Below, in pieces: positions 1-46,671 of a stretch of 64,000 nucleotides of DNA; the stretch's first letter is position 1; each line of letters starts with the position of its first letter. The DNA is taken from positions 87,865,114 through 87,929,113 of the forward strand of contig NC_090984.1 of assembly GCF_041146395.1 (NCBI RefSeq). Reading direction: 5' to 3'. Source of the DNA: Eulemur rufifrons (lineage: Eukaryota > Chordata > Mammalia > Primates > Lemuridae). The notes beneath the pieces are model-generated. The model saw only the letters and a list, made by a program, of their open reading frames with translations. It had not been told where the DNA came from and did not search any database. The position numbers and the translations under genes were made by a program.

Positions 1-65
1 AAGTTAATAAACTGTTTTTAATTATTATTAAAGTTCTATAATTCTAAATAAAATTTTTGTTTTAG

Positions 66-10246
<10,181 letters not shown>

Positions 10247-10490
10247 AAGTTTGATTAAAATTCAGCTTTCCTTCATTTCTCATATTTAATTGATTACAAG
10301 AAAATTGTACAAAATATGTAGGATGCTTTGTTATAGGTGACTATAGTCAAAGTGAAAGCACTTCCTTGTTTACTCTTTGCATCAATATGTAATGCTTTTG
10401 ACTTTGTTTCCCTTGTGTAGTGGTAAAATGGTAGCTGATGCTTATGAGACTTACTGTATTTGTATCAATAAAATATAGTAGGACAGTTTA
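10247..10490 (+). terminator. ACTR10: ACTR10 3' UTR and poly(A) signal
   Basis: The 3' UTR follows the stop codon. A canonical AATAAA lies at 10467-10472 in 'tatcaataaaatatag', with cleavage expected about 15-25 bases later. A second AATAAA overlaps the stop codon itself (10242-10247, 'gaaataaaag'), which would leave almost no UTR if used. The exact end is inferred. Confidence 0.7.
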
Positions 10491-11536
10491 ATTTTGGAAG
10501 TTTGTTACATAGTCCATTTTTCAGAAAGAATAACAACACTGTCCCTGCACAGTTCACATAATCTGTCCTGGGCATGGGAGACTCCACTAATTTTATTATT
10601 TTCAGCAATTATTTCATTTAAAGCATGAATAGTGTTAACCAGTACCAGTGATTTCAAATATTAACATTGGTCTATTTTTTTTTAATTCTTCACTTTGGTA
10701 CTTAATGTCCATGTTATTATAATGTTGCTTTTCCAAAACTATATTTGATCCTTTGTACCGAGAATGTTTGGTAACATAGGCATATTATTAGGCAAAGTGG
10801 AAATTTTTAATTTTAGTTTCTTTTATGAATAATTCTACATTTGTAAGGAAAAAGATATTTCATTTCTATGTAGAGTTACAACTGCTTTATAAACATGTAC
10901 GCATACTATCATTAATCTTCGCTTTTGTGTTTTGTATCTTCTCAGGGCAGGGGTTCTTTGAAATATGTACTCAGTCATTGTTTAACTTTTATTTTTGTTT
11001 TTCTTCATTTGTTTTTAATGAACTACCTCTTGTTGAAATTTCGCTGGTTTCATTCTTTCTAGGTACCCGTGCCCCCTAGGCCTACTACTTCTATAACACC
11101 CTTTCCCCCAAAGTAGTGATCTTTCTCTAAGTGCATTATTTATAACTGAAGCACTTACAACTGTTACTTTGTAATCATTTCTATACAGGTTTTATCTTCC
11201 TTTCTGGAATATATACTCCATTGCAACAAGGCTCTTCTATTTTTTAACTTTGAAATCTCAAAGTAAGGTTACCCGGAATAGGTGTACCATGAATTGTCAA
11301 TTGTATGGATTTACGATTTTGTTTCCATTATCTCTTTTTGCAGTAAACATAATTTCAAAATTCTCTGCTTTGCATTCATATTTACCTTGTCATTTGTTGT
11401 ATTTACATTATTTATGAGAAGTTTTTCATCATTGAATAATATGAAAAACAAGATCTGTGACTGAAAAAGAGATTTAAACTAGGTATCAAGTGGCAGGCAC
11501 CTAGTGGCTGAGGTTAAGGAATGTAGCCCTCTGTTA
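10491..11536. other. Intergenic, nothing recognised
   Basis: AT-rich DNA after the ACTR10 poly(A) site. No gene, RNA or clear repeat recognised. Confidence 0.5.
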
Positions 11537-11945
11537 TTTGTTGAATTGTGTCCCACAAAAAGATATGTTGAAATCCTAACCCCTATACCTGTGAATGTGA
11601 CCTTACGTGGAAATAGAGTTGCAGATGTACTCAAATTTAGGTGAGGTCATTAGGGTGGGCCCTGATCCAACATGACTGATTTCCTTATAAGAAGAGGAAA
11701 ATGCCATGTGAGAGATACACAGGGAGAACACCATGTGATGCAACAAGTCAAACCAAGGAACCCCAAGAATTGCTGATGACACCAGAAGCTAAAAGAAAGG
11801 CACAGAAATAAATTCTTCAAGAGAGCTTTTGAGAGTATGGCCCTGCTGACACCTTGATTTCAAGAAGTCTGAAACAATAAATTTCTGTTGTTTTATGCCA
11901 CCCAGTTTGTGGTATCTTGTTATGACAGCCCTAACATATGCTTTT
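11537..11945 (+). mobile_element. Solo LTR of a MaLR-type endogenous retrotransposon
   Basis: An LTR-like repeat between ACTR10 and PSMA3: 'gaattgtgtcccacaaaaag', 'aggtcattagggtgggccct', 'ccttataagaagagg' and an AATAAA near its end ('caataaatttctgttg') followed by 'gccacccagtttgtggtatc'. This resembles ERVL-MaLR LTRs. No internal viral genes are present. The family name is from memory. Confidence 0.6.
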
Positions 11946-12482
11946 TAATTTACTGGCTCAACACATACTTATTGAACATCTGCTGGATACTAATTTAGGT
12001 TTTTGAAATACATTAGTGAAAAAAATAGACAAAAATTCTGCCTTTCTGGAACCTACATTCCAAGGGAGTGGGAGAAGGTGGGGAGATAGATCTAATAAGT
12101 TAGAGGATGATAGCTTCCGTGGAAAAAATAAGTAAGGTAAAGTGGAGGGAGGGGTAGTTGCCAGTTAGAATAGGGTTTAGTGTTACCGGGGTTGGCCTCG
12201 TTTTAGTGACTTTTGAACAAAGACAAATTAGGAAAGTGAATTAACTATGTGGGTATTTGGGAGGAAAAGTGATGCAGGAAGAAGAAACAGCCAGGGCAAG
12301 AACCCTAAGGAAGGGCATGCCTAATACCTTCCAGGATCTGCAAGGAGGCCAATTTGGTGTAGAGTTAATAAGGAGAAGAAAAGTAATAGGAGATGGGAGA
12401 GCAGGGACAATCTTGTAAGGACATATCTCACACAGTGAACAATAGGATACCCTTGGAATAATGACAAAATCCGACTTGGTGG

Positions 12483-12810
12483 TTTTTTGTTTTTTAGACA
12501 AGGTCTTGGTGTGTCACCCAGGCTGGAGTGCAGTGGTGTGATGATAGCTCACTGCAACCTCAAACTCCTGAGCTCAAGTGATCTTCCTATCTCAGCCTCC
12601 CAAGTAAGCTGTGCACCACTGTGTCTGGCTAATTTTTTTTTTTTTTTTTTTTTTAAAGACCACACCTGGATACTTTTTTTTCTTTTTTTAAAGAGGTGGA
12701 GTCTGGCTATGTTGCCCAGGCTCTTCTCAAACTCTTAGCCTCAAGTGACCCTCCCACCTTGGCCTTCCCAAATACTAGGATTAGAAGCATGGGCCACCCT
12801 GCCTGGGCCT
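12483..12810 (-). repeat. Old Alu (J-type)
   Basis: A diverged dimer inserted in the L2 copy, with an internal T-run of about 20 bases between the arms. Confidence 0.85.
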
Positions 12811-13004
12811 GGCTTGTTTTAACTGGATTTCTGCATGTTGTGTTAAGAATAGAAGACTGAAAGCAGAAAGATCAGTTACGAAACCATTATAGTCATCCAG
12901 ATGAGGTAATGGTTTAAACCAGGGTGCAAGCAGTAAAGGTGAGAAGTCTGATTCTGGATCTATCTTGAAGGTAGACCCAACAGGATTTCCTGATTTGATA
13001 TGGA

Positions 13005-13480
13005 TGTTTCAGTTACCTGTTGCTATGTAACAATCTCCCAAAATTTTGTGGCTTAAAACAAAACTTTATTTGCTTAATTGTTCTGTGGGTCAAGAATTCA
13101 GGCAAAACTCAGTTGAGCAGTTCTGTTCCATATGGGATATTCATCCAGCTAGGGATATTCACTTGGCTGTATGTAATTGGTTTGCAGGGATTGAAGGTCT
13201 AAGATAATTTTGCTCTCAAGTCAGGTCTCGGTGCTCTTCACATGGCTCCTTTCTCCCATGTGGCCTCTCTCCATGTGGCCAACTTAGGCTTCCTCAGAGC
13301 ATGGTGGTCTCAGGGTACTCGGACTTCTTACTTGGCAGCTTGCATCCAAGCCCCATTATGAAAGTACTCATCAAGACACTGTTTGCATCATGCTTTCTAA
13401 TGTCCCCTTAGACAAAACTAGTCATGTGTCCTAGCCCAAAGTCAGTGTGGGAGAGGAAACATTGAAAGATGCTTTCACAA
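13005..13480 (+). mobile_element. Mammalian interspersed repeat inserted in the L2
   Basis: 'gttacctgttgctatgtaac', 'attttgtggcttaaaacaaa', 'tctgtgggtcaagaattcag' are typical of a widespread mammalian repeat that I cannot assign with certainty. It interrupts the flanking L2 text. Confidence 0.5.
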
Positions 13481-14130
13481 TGGGATTCTAGAGAAAGAAG
13501 TCAATAATTTTTCCAAGATTTTTGACCTTCATAACTATAAAGATGGTGTTACCATTAATGGGGGCGGGGGGAAGAAGGAAAACTGCAGGAGAAGCAAGTT
13601 TTGGGGCAAAGATCAAGAGTTAAGTTTGTGTATGTTAAGTTTGAGATACTACACATCCAAATGACATTTAAGAAAGAGATGTGGGCTCTCTTAATATGAA
13701 GTTGAGAGTCACCAGCAAATATCTTGTATTTAAAGCCACAAGATCACCACGTGAGGGAGTACAGGTGGTAAAAAGGATCAAGGTCTTATCCCTAGAGCAC
13801 TTCAAAGTGAATAGGTAGGAGAGAAAAGGAGGAACTAGTAAGATAGAGGAGAAAATGAGAGCATTAGTGTCTTGGAAGCCAGAAGTATGGAGTGATCAAA
13901 TTTGTAATAAGTTTCTGATAGGGCAAGTAGATTAAGCCTAGCAATTAACAATTAGATTTAGTAATGTGGAGGTAATTGGTGATCTTTTCATGAACAGTTT
14001 GGCAGACTAGTGGGGAGTGCGGTGGCAGAGCAGGAAATCCTGACTGGAGTGGATTGAGAAAGGCAGGAAGTAGCCCTGACATGGTGAACTAAGCTGACAC
14101 AGCTAAGCCTCAATGCGATTATAGACTGAT

Positions 14131-15202
14131 AGGACACTCTGAGCAAATTATACTTTTCTCCTGTTTTTCACAGAATATCCACTTCAGATAAGTTGGTCAT
14201 TGCCCAACTCAAAACACCAATGGCTACTACTTTACCAATTTCAGATTTATCCCTTCTTTTTCCTCCCTATCGATAAGATTTATTAAGATCATAGAATTGC
14301 CCTGGCTTTCTGAGAGCACCCAATCCAGAACAAGCCCCCACTTCCTTAGGCCCTCCCCCAAATTACCCAACAAAAGCCCAAATCCTACAAATAGATTCTT
14401 TTTAACACTCTCTTACTGAATCACCCCCACAGTTCTCCCTCGATATAACACATAGTAAACCAAACTTGTTCAACTGCAAGTGTCGGTTTGGTTTGGTTTG
14501 GTTTGGTTTTTGGTCTTTGGCTGAAAGCCATTGTCCAGGTTAAGAGATGGGAGAAGAGGAACGAGAGCGTAAACGGGGTGACTTTTTCCAAAGGGGAACA
14601 GAAAAATAGAATGGTAGCCTTCAGGAAAACTGGGTCAAAGTTTTTGTCTTAAGATAGAGAAATAGCGGCATGTATGTAGGTTGAAGGGAACAATCAAGAA
14701 GAGAGAAAAATTGATCGTTTAGTAGAGAGCGAGTTGGTAGATAACAGGGGGAGGGTATAGGATCCAGTGGTTTAGGGCTGGCTTCACGTAAGAAGGAGCA
14801 TGGATTGTTCACTTATGTGGTCTGGTGGGTGAGACCCTGGAAGGTGCCTAACTGTGGTGGTCCCAGTGAGTGTGAACGTTCTCTTTGTGATTACTTCATA
14901 GTTCTCAGTGAAGAGGGAAGAAGGTGGAAACCGTGCTCAAATATCTAATTTCCCATCCTAGTTTTCACAACTGAGTTCTTTTATGCATTTGTCAAAGAGC
15001 CTTTACTAGAATATTAACTTCCTAATATCCATCCCGTTAATAGATCCCAAGAACAATGGAAGAAAACTGGATGTATGCACTGGTTGTATAAATCTCACTA
15101 TAGAAAGAAGTATTTCTCACTCTGTATTTCTTCAGGATAATTTCTCCTCCCACCCCACACCCCCCAAGATAGGCCTTATATTGAGTGCAAGAAAAAGGGG
15201 AA
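14131..15202. other. Intergenic, little recognised
   Basis: Possibly continuing old L2-like text plus the (GGTTT)n tract. No coding frame or RNA gene recognised. Confidence 0.4.
14485..14514. repeat. (GGTTT)n short tandem repeat
   Basis: Five to six units of ggttt in a row. Confidence 0.85.
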
Positions 15203-15260
15203 AACACACACGCACGCACACACACACGCACACACACACACACACACGCACACACTCACG
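15203..15260. repeat. (CA)n microsatellite with interruptions
   Basis: A CA dinucleotide tract broken by several CG pairs ('acgcacgcac'), left of the tRNA gene. Potential Z-DNA former. Confidence 0.9.
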
Positions 15261-15688
15261 CGAGAGGATAAATTAGTTGTTTTTCTTCCGAGTCCTCTGG
15301 CGTCTCCAACTACTTTCACATCGGATCTCTTAAATTTTAGAAAAGCAGCCAAAATTGGGGCATAATTTTGGTAAGATAAAAGCAAAAACTGCCCTCTACC
15401 AGCAACTGTGCAAAGAACGCATAGTAACAGAAAAACCAGTCTTAAACAGTGGCCATTTAGTTTCCCCCGTGTTTTAAGGAGGACACTGGGGAGGGGACGT
15501 GAGCTCTCAAGTGCGCAAGCACAGTTTGCGATCTGTTTCGTTTTCAAAATGAAGACTTTTTCCAGAGATCTGGTTAATATTAAAAACGTTTAAATTAATT
15601 TTGTGTAAAAACCCTTCTTAGTGTACATGCTTTCAAGAAACCGTAAAAGTTTTGGAGCGGAATTGAATCTCCTGACAAAACAGGAAAT

Positions 15689-15761
15689 CGCCCAACGTGG
15701 GGCTCGAACCCACGACCCTGGGATTAAGAGTCCCATGCTCTACCGACTGAGCTAGCCGGGC
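15689..15761 (-). tRNA. tRNA-Lys, anticodon CTT
   Basis: A complete 73-base tRNA read on the minus strand. It starts GCCCGGCTAGCTCAGTCGG (acceptor strand plus A box), carries anticodon CTT in 'gactcttaatc', has the B box GGTTCGAGCCC and closes with GTTGGGC pairing to GCCCGGC, then discriminator G. All four stems pair and there is no intron. A run of four T on the minus strand at 15680-15677, about nine bases past the 3' end, is the expected Pol III terminator. It decodes AAG lysine codons. Human chromosome 14 has a tRNA-Lys-CTT gene in the same ACTR10-PSMA3 interval as I recall, so this looks like a conserved, functional copy and not a retroposed one; no A-tail or target duplication is seen. 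Confidence 0.96.
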
Positions 15762-17559
15762 GCTTACAAACTGCACTTATTTTTCTTTCTCTTGATGAAT
15801 GTGCAAATGCATTTGCTTGCAATCTCCCATGCTATTTTTTATTTCTAAAAAATAATTTGTAACATACTAAGTCGGCACGTTAGAATTATTTTAAAAAATT
15901 AAGAATCTGTATTATGTATGTGTCCGAAGATCACTGAAACCTTATGCAAGTCTTTCTCCTTACAGTCATTTAATCTTTTTTATTAAGTTGTTTGAAGTAC
16001 TTACACCGCCCAATATGTTATCTTCTTTACATAAACGTGTATCAAGGCTACTCAACTTCTATCAAATGGCATACTGGATTCCTGCATGTTTGGGCTCCGC
16101 ATTAAAAAACAAAGTCCAACCTCTAAGAGGTTAGTTTCACTTTAGAACAGCGGGCTTACCGATTTTCTTTTTAGGTATGGCTGATTAAAGAAAGTTAAAT
16201 TGAGGAAAAGGGATTTCGATTCAATTAAAGTAAGGTCTCTTTCGAGTAACTGACAATGGGATAGGATGCTCAGAGGTGGTTATTATTCTGTTCAAAAGAC
16301 AGAAGCTGTGAGGAAAGAAATATAGTCTACGAAAATAATAAAGAATTTTAATTTTAAGAGGCAAAGAGAAGAACCTGATTTTGATCAAATTATGATAGGA
16401 GATAATGGAATAGTATCCTATGGAAATATATGTATTCCGAGATACTGGTGAACATTTCAAGATAAAGAATTCTGCACATTTCTGTAATAGTGGAGTAGAT
16501 AGCGGATGATGTTTATCCTACTGTTCAGAAATGCAAGTTACAGTCTAATTGTAAACTTGAAAATAACAAAGAATTCTTAGGATACTATCCCTAAAACACA
16601 GTATTTGGAAGCTAAATACATTGAATGTCACATTTCCTGAGGTATTCAATTAAAAAATAATAAGATGTGTCATAAAATATGTTTAGATTCCTCAAAGTAC
16701 ACATAGGAGTTAAGTATATAAAATTTTAAAGCTTAAAATATTATTACATTATTAACAAATTTGTTTGCAATTACAAACTGATTTTTTTGTGATTATTTTA
16801 TAACTTGGCAGAATGTAACTGGTAACTGAATTTGATGGTATTTTTTTTTTCATATTAAGCACATTTATTAAGTACCCACCACGTGCAAAGCACCGTGTTG
16901 GGTATTCTAATAGAAGAATAAAACAGATTCTGATAGCCTCAAAAAGCTTATCACTCTGTAAGAAAGATGCGTAAATTACATACCGCTTTCACATGTACTA
17001 CTTCCAAAAGTAATTTGGAGTAAGTTGGTTAAAACAAGCAAACAAATCCATACCCACGCCATTTAAGGCTTGTAATGAATCACGCAAATAATTGAGAACC
17101 CGAGGCCAAAATTTAATGGTAATTCCACAGGGGACGGGAGTATGCCTAGTTCACCGTTTTATCCACCGTGTTAAATGGAGTACGTGGAATGTCAGTGCTC
17201 AATATATATCTTTAATCAGGATTATCTTTAACTCTACTAAAAAGAGTTACACTCATAGAAAGAGCACTCATACTTTTGTAAAGTTCCAAGCTGAGCTCAA
17301 AGATGATATCCTTAAAAGTGCAAAGTGCTTCCCGAGAGCCTGAGGAAAGGAGGGTGAAGCGGATATCATCAAGATACTGGTCAAAACCAGGACGTCAAGG
17401 ACAAGAAGATACTTCTCCCTATTTGTAAGAGTATACGAACATCTCTCCTTTTTGTTTCACTAAAGAATAAAATAACGAGATGAGACAAATAATATAAAAG
17501 ATAAATAATAATTCCTAGATAAAGAAGTGGAACAGCTTCTCAAAACTCTAGGACTTAAG
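15762..17559. other. Intergenic between tRNA-Lys and PSMA3 promoter
   Basis: Mostly unique AT-rich DNA. A short L2/MIR-like piece at 16850-16935 ('tattaagtacccaccacgtg'). No gene seen. Confidence 0.5.
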
Positions 17560-17840
17560 AGTGGCTCGAAAGACTGGAACTGAGAGGAACACTAACCTTT
17601 TTCTAACCCCGCCTCCATTGCTTCTGCACACGCGCACTACCCACCACTCGTGCCCCCTACTCCTTTTCCCACAATACTTTTCGTTCCGAGGGCTAGAGCC
17701 CAAGGAACTACCCGCAGAGACAAAGGCCATTGGTCGAAGTACAGCCAATGAGAGGGTCTGTTACTACTCTGCGCCGTGCTGTAGGGTAGGGGAAGTGCCT
17801 TAGGCCTGGAAGCCTTGCGCGTTCCGTTGGTTTTAGCACG
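17560..17840 (+). promoter_or_regulatory. PSMA3: PSMA3 promoter and 5' UTR
   Basis: A CpG-enriched, TATA-less stretch directly before the PSMA3 start codon. Two CCAAT boxes in opposite orientation lie 16 bases apart: ATTGG at 17729-17733 and CCAAT at 17745-17749. An ETS-like 'ggggaagtg' (about 17789-17797) and an NRF-1-like 'cttgcgcg' (about 17813-17820) lie close to the likely start of transcription. This is a typical housekeeping promoter. I see no perfect antioxidant-response element. The transcription start is inferred to be within the last 60 bases. Confidence 0.7.
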
Positions 17841-41987
<24,147 letters not shown>

Positions 41988-42112
41988 CCTTTCCTCCAGT
42001 ATCTGTTTTATTTTAAATTTCTACTGTAGTCCCATGTAACTATTTAGCCCTATGGATTATACATAGTTACTGACCAATTTTCATTAAATTTTTGTCTTGT
42101 AACTATTGAAGC
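41988..42112 (+). terminator. PSMA3: PSMA3 3' UTR with ATTAAA signal
   Basis: A short 3' UTR follows the TGA at 41985-41987. ATTAAA at 42083-42088 followed by a T/GT-rich stretch ('tttttgtcttgtaac') is the probable main poly(A) site. A canonical AATAAA further on at 42508-42513 could serve a longer form. Confidence 0.65.
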
Positions 42113-44809
42113 TTGGTTAATATCTGCCTGACAAAATTGGTGGGAATAATTGAGGACATTTATTTACTATTAAAATACAGATTTATGCCTACTTAAAAAT
42201 TCCTTAATTAAAATACTATAAAATGAAGGTTTGGAATCAGATGAATTCAAAGCCCTATTTCATCACTCATCTAAAATTTGAACATAATTTGAACATAATT
42301 TCCTGGGTTCTTGTATTAAAAGAACTTACCAACTCAATAGTGAAATGATTGGTGGTCATCAGCCACCGTTAATCTTTAGGTGTGATGCAGATGAAAGATG
42401 TTTCGATTTGAGATAGTTTTTTTCAAAAATGAATCCTTTACAATAGAAGTCAAGAATGTTTTTGCTTTTTTCCTTAACTGTGGTGAGAAAGAGTGGATTT
42501 AACAATCAATAAAGTCCCTGTTTTGTCACTTGAAAAATTTCTTGATCTGTAAAGTTCTAATAAAAATACTCACACCAGATAGCTTTCATGCTAAAAATAA
42601 ATAAGAATATATGTGAAAGTGCTCTGTAAACAGAACTGTTGCTAAGTGGAATAATCAATAATGTGGCCTGGAAGAACAGCTGTCACAACATGAACAGCAG
42701 TAATCATCACAGCAGGAACAAACAATTTGAACTCAGGCCAGGTATGCACACCCTTTATTGGGCTCATGCCAGTATCACTTCATTCAAGTGTTATTTCCTA
42801 AGAAGGTAATCTGGTTACAGAGTTTAGCTGCAGGATACTGCTGGACTTTGAGCATTTATGTAGTTTAAATAGCAAATCATTATACCTGAATAGCTAACTA
42901 CTATACAAACAGCTCAAAACCAATATTTCATTACCATGGCTTCTTTTATGTAACATTACCTGCTACATTTTACATCTCATATATTTAACTGAGAATCACA
43001 CAAGTGTTGGCCTTGGAAAAACACCTGAATACTAAGTTGCATCCATTAACAGACAGATAAATTGACTATCCCTGAGCCAATCCGTGGCCATTCCTATACT
43101 TTACCAAAGTTCCAGAGTATGAATGGCACGTGAATCTTCTATTCTTATTGTGCTTTGAGTATGTCTGTTCTTAAATTTACATCAGTATAGTTATGAACCC
43201 TCTTTACAAGAGAAGACATTGGTTCTAAAGCAACCTAAATTTGAGCAGCTCAGCCACTTGTAAGCTACTACAGGTGCATAATATAAGATAAATCTAGAAC
43301 TATTTAAACAGATACACCTAGCTCTATAGCTATTATGAAAGAAAAACAAATGAGTTTTCATACACACTAAAACACAGGATAAATAAATCTAGGTTATTGT
43401 AGGGGCACTTTGTAACCACCACTGAGATATTAGCCTCTGAGAAAAAAAGCTGGTACGCTTTACTTTCACATGATACAAAATTTATTTTCAGAAAAGACTG
43501 AGTACCTTATCACCATAAATCATCTTGATACTGGTACCCAAAAAAGTGTCTTAAAGAGTAGAGATTTGGTTTAGAAATTACAAATAATAAAATATTTAGA
43601 CTATAGAAGCACTTATCTGACAAGACTATCCATTTTTATTTCTGCCATTCATAAAGAGACCTAAAAAATAAATAAGAAAATCAAGTTGTAGGTCATCAAT
43701 GTTTAACTGACTGACACATTAAAATACTCTTATTTTATGGACAAGCAGTAAATTAAGATTACAAATTAGTATTTTCTTCATTTTGTAAAAATATCCACAT
43801 ATCAAAATGCTGATAAGAAACCAGAAGAAATCCTAAATGAAAATGTCTTAATGTACAACACTAACTCCTATTAGTTTTTCTCTAACTTTTGAATACTTTA
43901 CCGTTTGAAAATGGAACCCAGACTTGACATATTTTACTTTCCTGCACCCCATCATATCCATATCGTATTCCCCATACCTAGGCTATTTCTTAACTGGTCT
44001 TTTCTCAGGACTCCCAAAACCTGCCAAACAAAGCCCGCTAAAATGATTGTCAAATTTTTCCCTGCTCACAGCCCCATTACATGTTTATTTAATAGTTGTC
44101 AAACTTTTTTTTTTTTTAAAGGAACTCCAAAACATGAAATGAGTAAGAGCATGGCTGCTTGTAACCCCAACCAAGTAAAGATGTTGTGTTCTACCACTGA
44201 CCATGTGTATGCATCTATTGTGGCTTAAATATAACAAAATTAGTGTATATGCCCCCAGTCTGGGAGTTATTAAAGAAAAAAAAAAAAATCACGTCTTTGG
44301 ATCTTGACTGGTTTAAACACACAATAAGCATTCATTCAAATGCTAAAGGCACACATTTCTTACTGAAGTAATTCATATTAATTAACTGAAGGGTAAGGTA
44401 TACTATTTTAAAAACACTGGTTCAGAAATGTATTGATCAGAAGCTTCTAAATTAAGATAAGGCAGTGGTTTATCTGAACAGATCTGGAAAACTGAACCTT
44501 AGAAAATATAAAATGTGGGGGGACCAATTCTCTTGTGAAAGCACAGTAGAGGGATTTTTCTTGTTAAAAGAAGTTAGGGTTTCCTATCTATCCCAATACA
44601 ATCACAATGATTTAAGAAAACTAGTAGCATAATTAAAACCAGGATATTGGTTTATTAGCTCATACAGGTTTAAGTCTGGCTTTGTCATTTACTTAATTAT
44701 CTCTTCTATAAAATGAGGATTAGGTACCATTTAAAGTGACAATGAAATGGAAATATTTAGGTGTAAATTAAATTTGCGTAAGATTTTAATGTTGAAAATT
44801 ATAAAATTA
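42113..44809. other. Intergenic after PSMA3, unique
   Basis: No gene or repeat recognised with confidence. It could contain terminal exon sequence of the antisense RNA, which in human overlaps the end of PSMA3. Confidence 0.35.
42749..42756 (-). terminator. Possible poly(A) signal for the antisense RNA
   Basis: Plus-strand TTTATT within 'caccctttattgggctc' reads AATAAA on the minus strand, about 0.6 kb beyond the end of PSMA3. It could end the antisense transcript, but many such hexamers exist in AT-rich DNA, so weak. Confidence 0.2.
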
Positions 44810-45279
44810 CAGAAAATAAAGGAATAAAGTGATCAGAAGACTCTTGTTAAGATGTCACTTCTCCCCAAAGTGATTCAATGTAAAGAGACTTTTTGGGAGA
44901 GGAGGGACAGAAATCAACAAACTGTTTCTAAAAATTTATATGGGGAAAGTAAAGGAATTAGAAGAGCGAGTACAATTTTGAAAAAGAACAAGTGAGAAGA
45001 CCCACACTACCTGATTAAAAGACTATTTACTATAAAGTAAATAAAACCACCCAAAACAAAAACCTCATACCATACTTTAACTCAAAAGTGATCACAGACC
45101 AAAATGTACATCAAACTATGAAACTTCTAGAATAAAATATAGATCTCTGTGAGTAGTTTAAGAAAGACTTCTTAGATACTACACCAAAAGCATGATCCAT
45201 AAAAGAAAGAAATTAACAAATATTTTCACCAAAATTAAAAGCCGCTGCTCTTCTAAAAATACTGTTAAGAAAATGACAA

Positions 45280-45560
45280 GGCTAGGAATGGTAGCTCACA
45301 CCTATAATCCTAGCACTTTTGGAAGGCCGAGGCAGGAGGATCCTTGAGCCCAGGATTTCTTTTCTTTGAGACCAGCCTGGGCAACATAGTGAGACCCTGT
45401 CTGTACAAAAATATTTTAAACATTAGTCCATGTGTTGGCTCACACCTGTAGTCCCAGCTACTCAGGAGGCTGAGGCAGGAGGAAAGCTTGAGCCCCAGGA
45501 GTTGGAGGCTGCAGTGAGCCATGATTGTGCCACTGCACTCCAGCCTGGGCACCAGAGCAA
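45280..45560 (+). repeat. Old Alu inside L1
   Basis: A plus-strand dimer interrupting the L1 3' end. It lacks an A-tail. Confidence 0.85.
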
Positions 45561-45750
45561 AAATATTTGCCAATTACATCTGACAAAGGACTTGTGTTCA
45601 GAACATAAAAAACTCCCAAAATTGAACATGAAACCCAATTTTTAAAAATGGGCAAAAGTCAAATGGACAGTTCACTAAAGAAGATACATGAATAGTAAAC
45701 ATGTATGTGAAAAGATGCTCATTATTTGTTAGAAAATGCAAATTAAAATC

Positions 45751-45848
45751 ACAATGAGGTATCATTCATTCCACATCTATTAGAATGTATATAATTAAAA
45801 CTGTACACATCCTGACCACAGTAAGCATTGGTGAAGATCTGGACTAAC
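45751..45848 (+). repeat. Left arm of a perfect 98-bp inverted repeat
   Basis: Begins 'acaatgaggtatcattcatt' and ends 'ggactaac'. Its exact reverse complement is at 46672-46769. It is part of the L1 3' copy, in L1 plus orientation. Confidence 0.97.
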
Positions 45849-46671
45849 AGGAATGCTCATTGCTAGTGGGAAAGCAAAATGGTACAGCTGCTTTGGAAAA
45901 CAGTTTGGCAGTTTCTTATCAAGTTGAACTACTCCTAGATGTTTACCTAAGTGAAATGAAAATTTAATTTACATGATTCACACATAGTGTATGATTCCAA
46001 TTGTATGACATTTTAGAAAAGGCAAAACTGTAGGGTCCGAGAAACGGTTTCTCAGGGGCTGGGGATGGGAAGAAGAGATTAAGCACAAAACTTTTTATAG
46101 TAATGGAAATGTCCTATATTTTGATTGTATTTAATTAAAAGATTTTAAGTTGGCAAAAAAATAAAGGGAGGATAAGAGATATCATTTAGTGGTTTTATAA
46201 AATAAAACCTCTCTAAATTTAACTTCCTTTCCTTTTGTAAACTAAAAGGCAAGAGTGTATTTTCTATTTTCTGTGTTCTTTATATTCTGTAGGGAACTAA
46301 TGTTGAACCAGAGTCTAGGATATATTTTTGGATTAAAATTGAATGCCCCTTTAACTGACACTATACAATAAGAGGGGGTTATAGTATATTCGCTATGTTC
46401 ATCATATTCATATTTCCCCAATATGAGATGATAAACATCTTAAAATTAAAAAAAAATTTCATTCCGATTTCCTAGAAGTCAAAAATTACATCATTGCTAA
46501 ATGAAGCTTTTCATGATATGTGAGCATATTAGATATAACAAACAATTTTTCACTGTTTTAAGGATGATCTTTGGTTTAAAGCTGTCCTGTTATATTTTTT
46601 AGTTGGTAGTTGTTCTCTTACCCACCTTTAAATTAGGGTGAATTAAACTAAAACAAGATAACAAAAGCACA

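Larger units (their letters stand above)
11950..14130 (+). mobile_element. LINE L2 3' portion, interrupted twice
   Basis: A long old L2 copy: 'cacatacttattgaacatct', 'aattctgcctttctggaacc', 'gtcatccagatgaggtaatg', 'gtagacccaacaggatttcc', 'tgttaagtttgagatact', 'gttgagagtcaccagc'. It is split by an Alu (12483-12810) and by another repeat (about 13005-13480), with L2 text resuming near 13500. No coding frame survives. Ends are approximate. Confidence 0.65.
44810..46170 (+). mobile_element. Old L1 3' portion split by an Alu
   Basis: The end of an L1 ORF2 and its 3' UTR on the plus strand: 'gaagacccacactacctgat', 'aaggacttgtgttcagaaca', 'gtcaaatggacagttcacta', 'aaaatcacaatgaggtatca', 'tttggaaaacagtttggcag', 'ggggctggggatgggaaga'. 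An older Alu lies at 45280-45560. The reading frame is broken. Bases 45751-45848 recur exactly, inverted, at 46672-46769. Confidence 0.75.

Noticed and set aside
15203..15260. Regular repeat that might suggest a CRISPR-like array
   Set aside because: It is a dinucleotide microsatellite in a vertebrate genome, with no repeat-spacer structure.
15037..15547. Minus-strand frames of 72 and 123 codons with long Val-Cys repeats
   Set aside because: The repeated VCVCV text is the translation of the (CA)n microsatellite.
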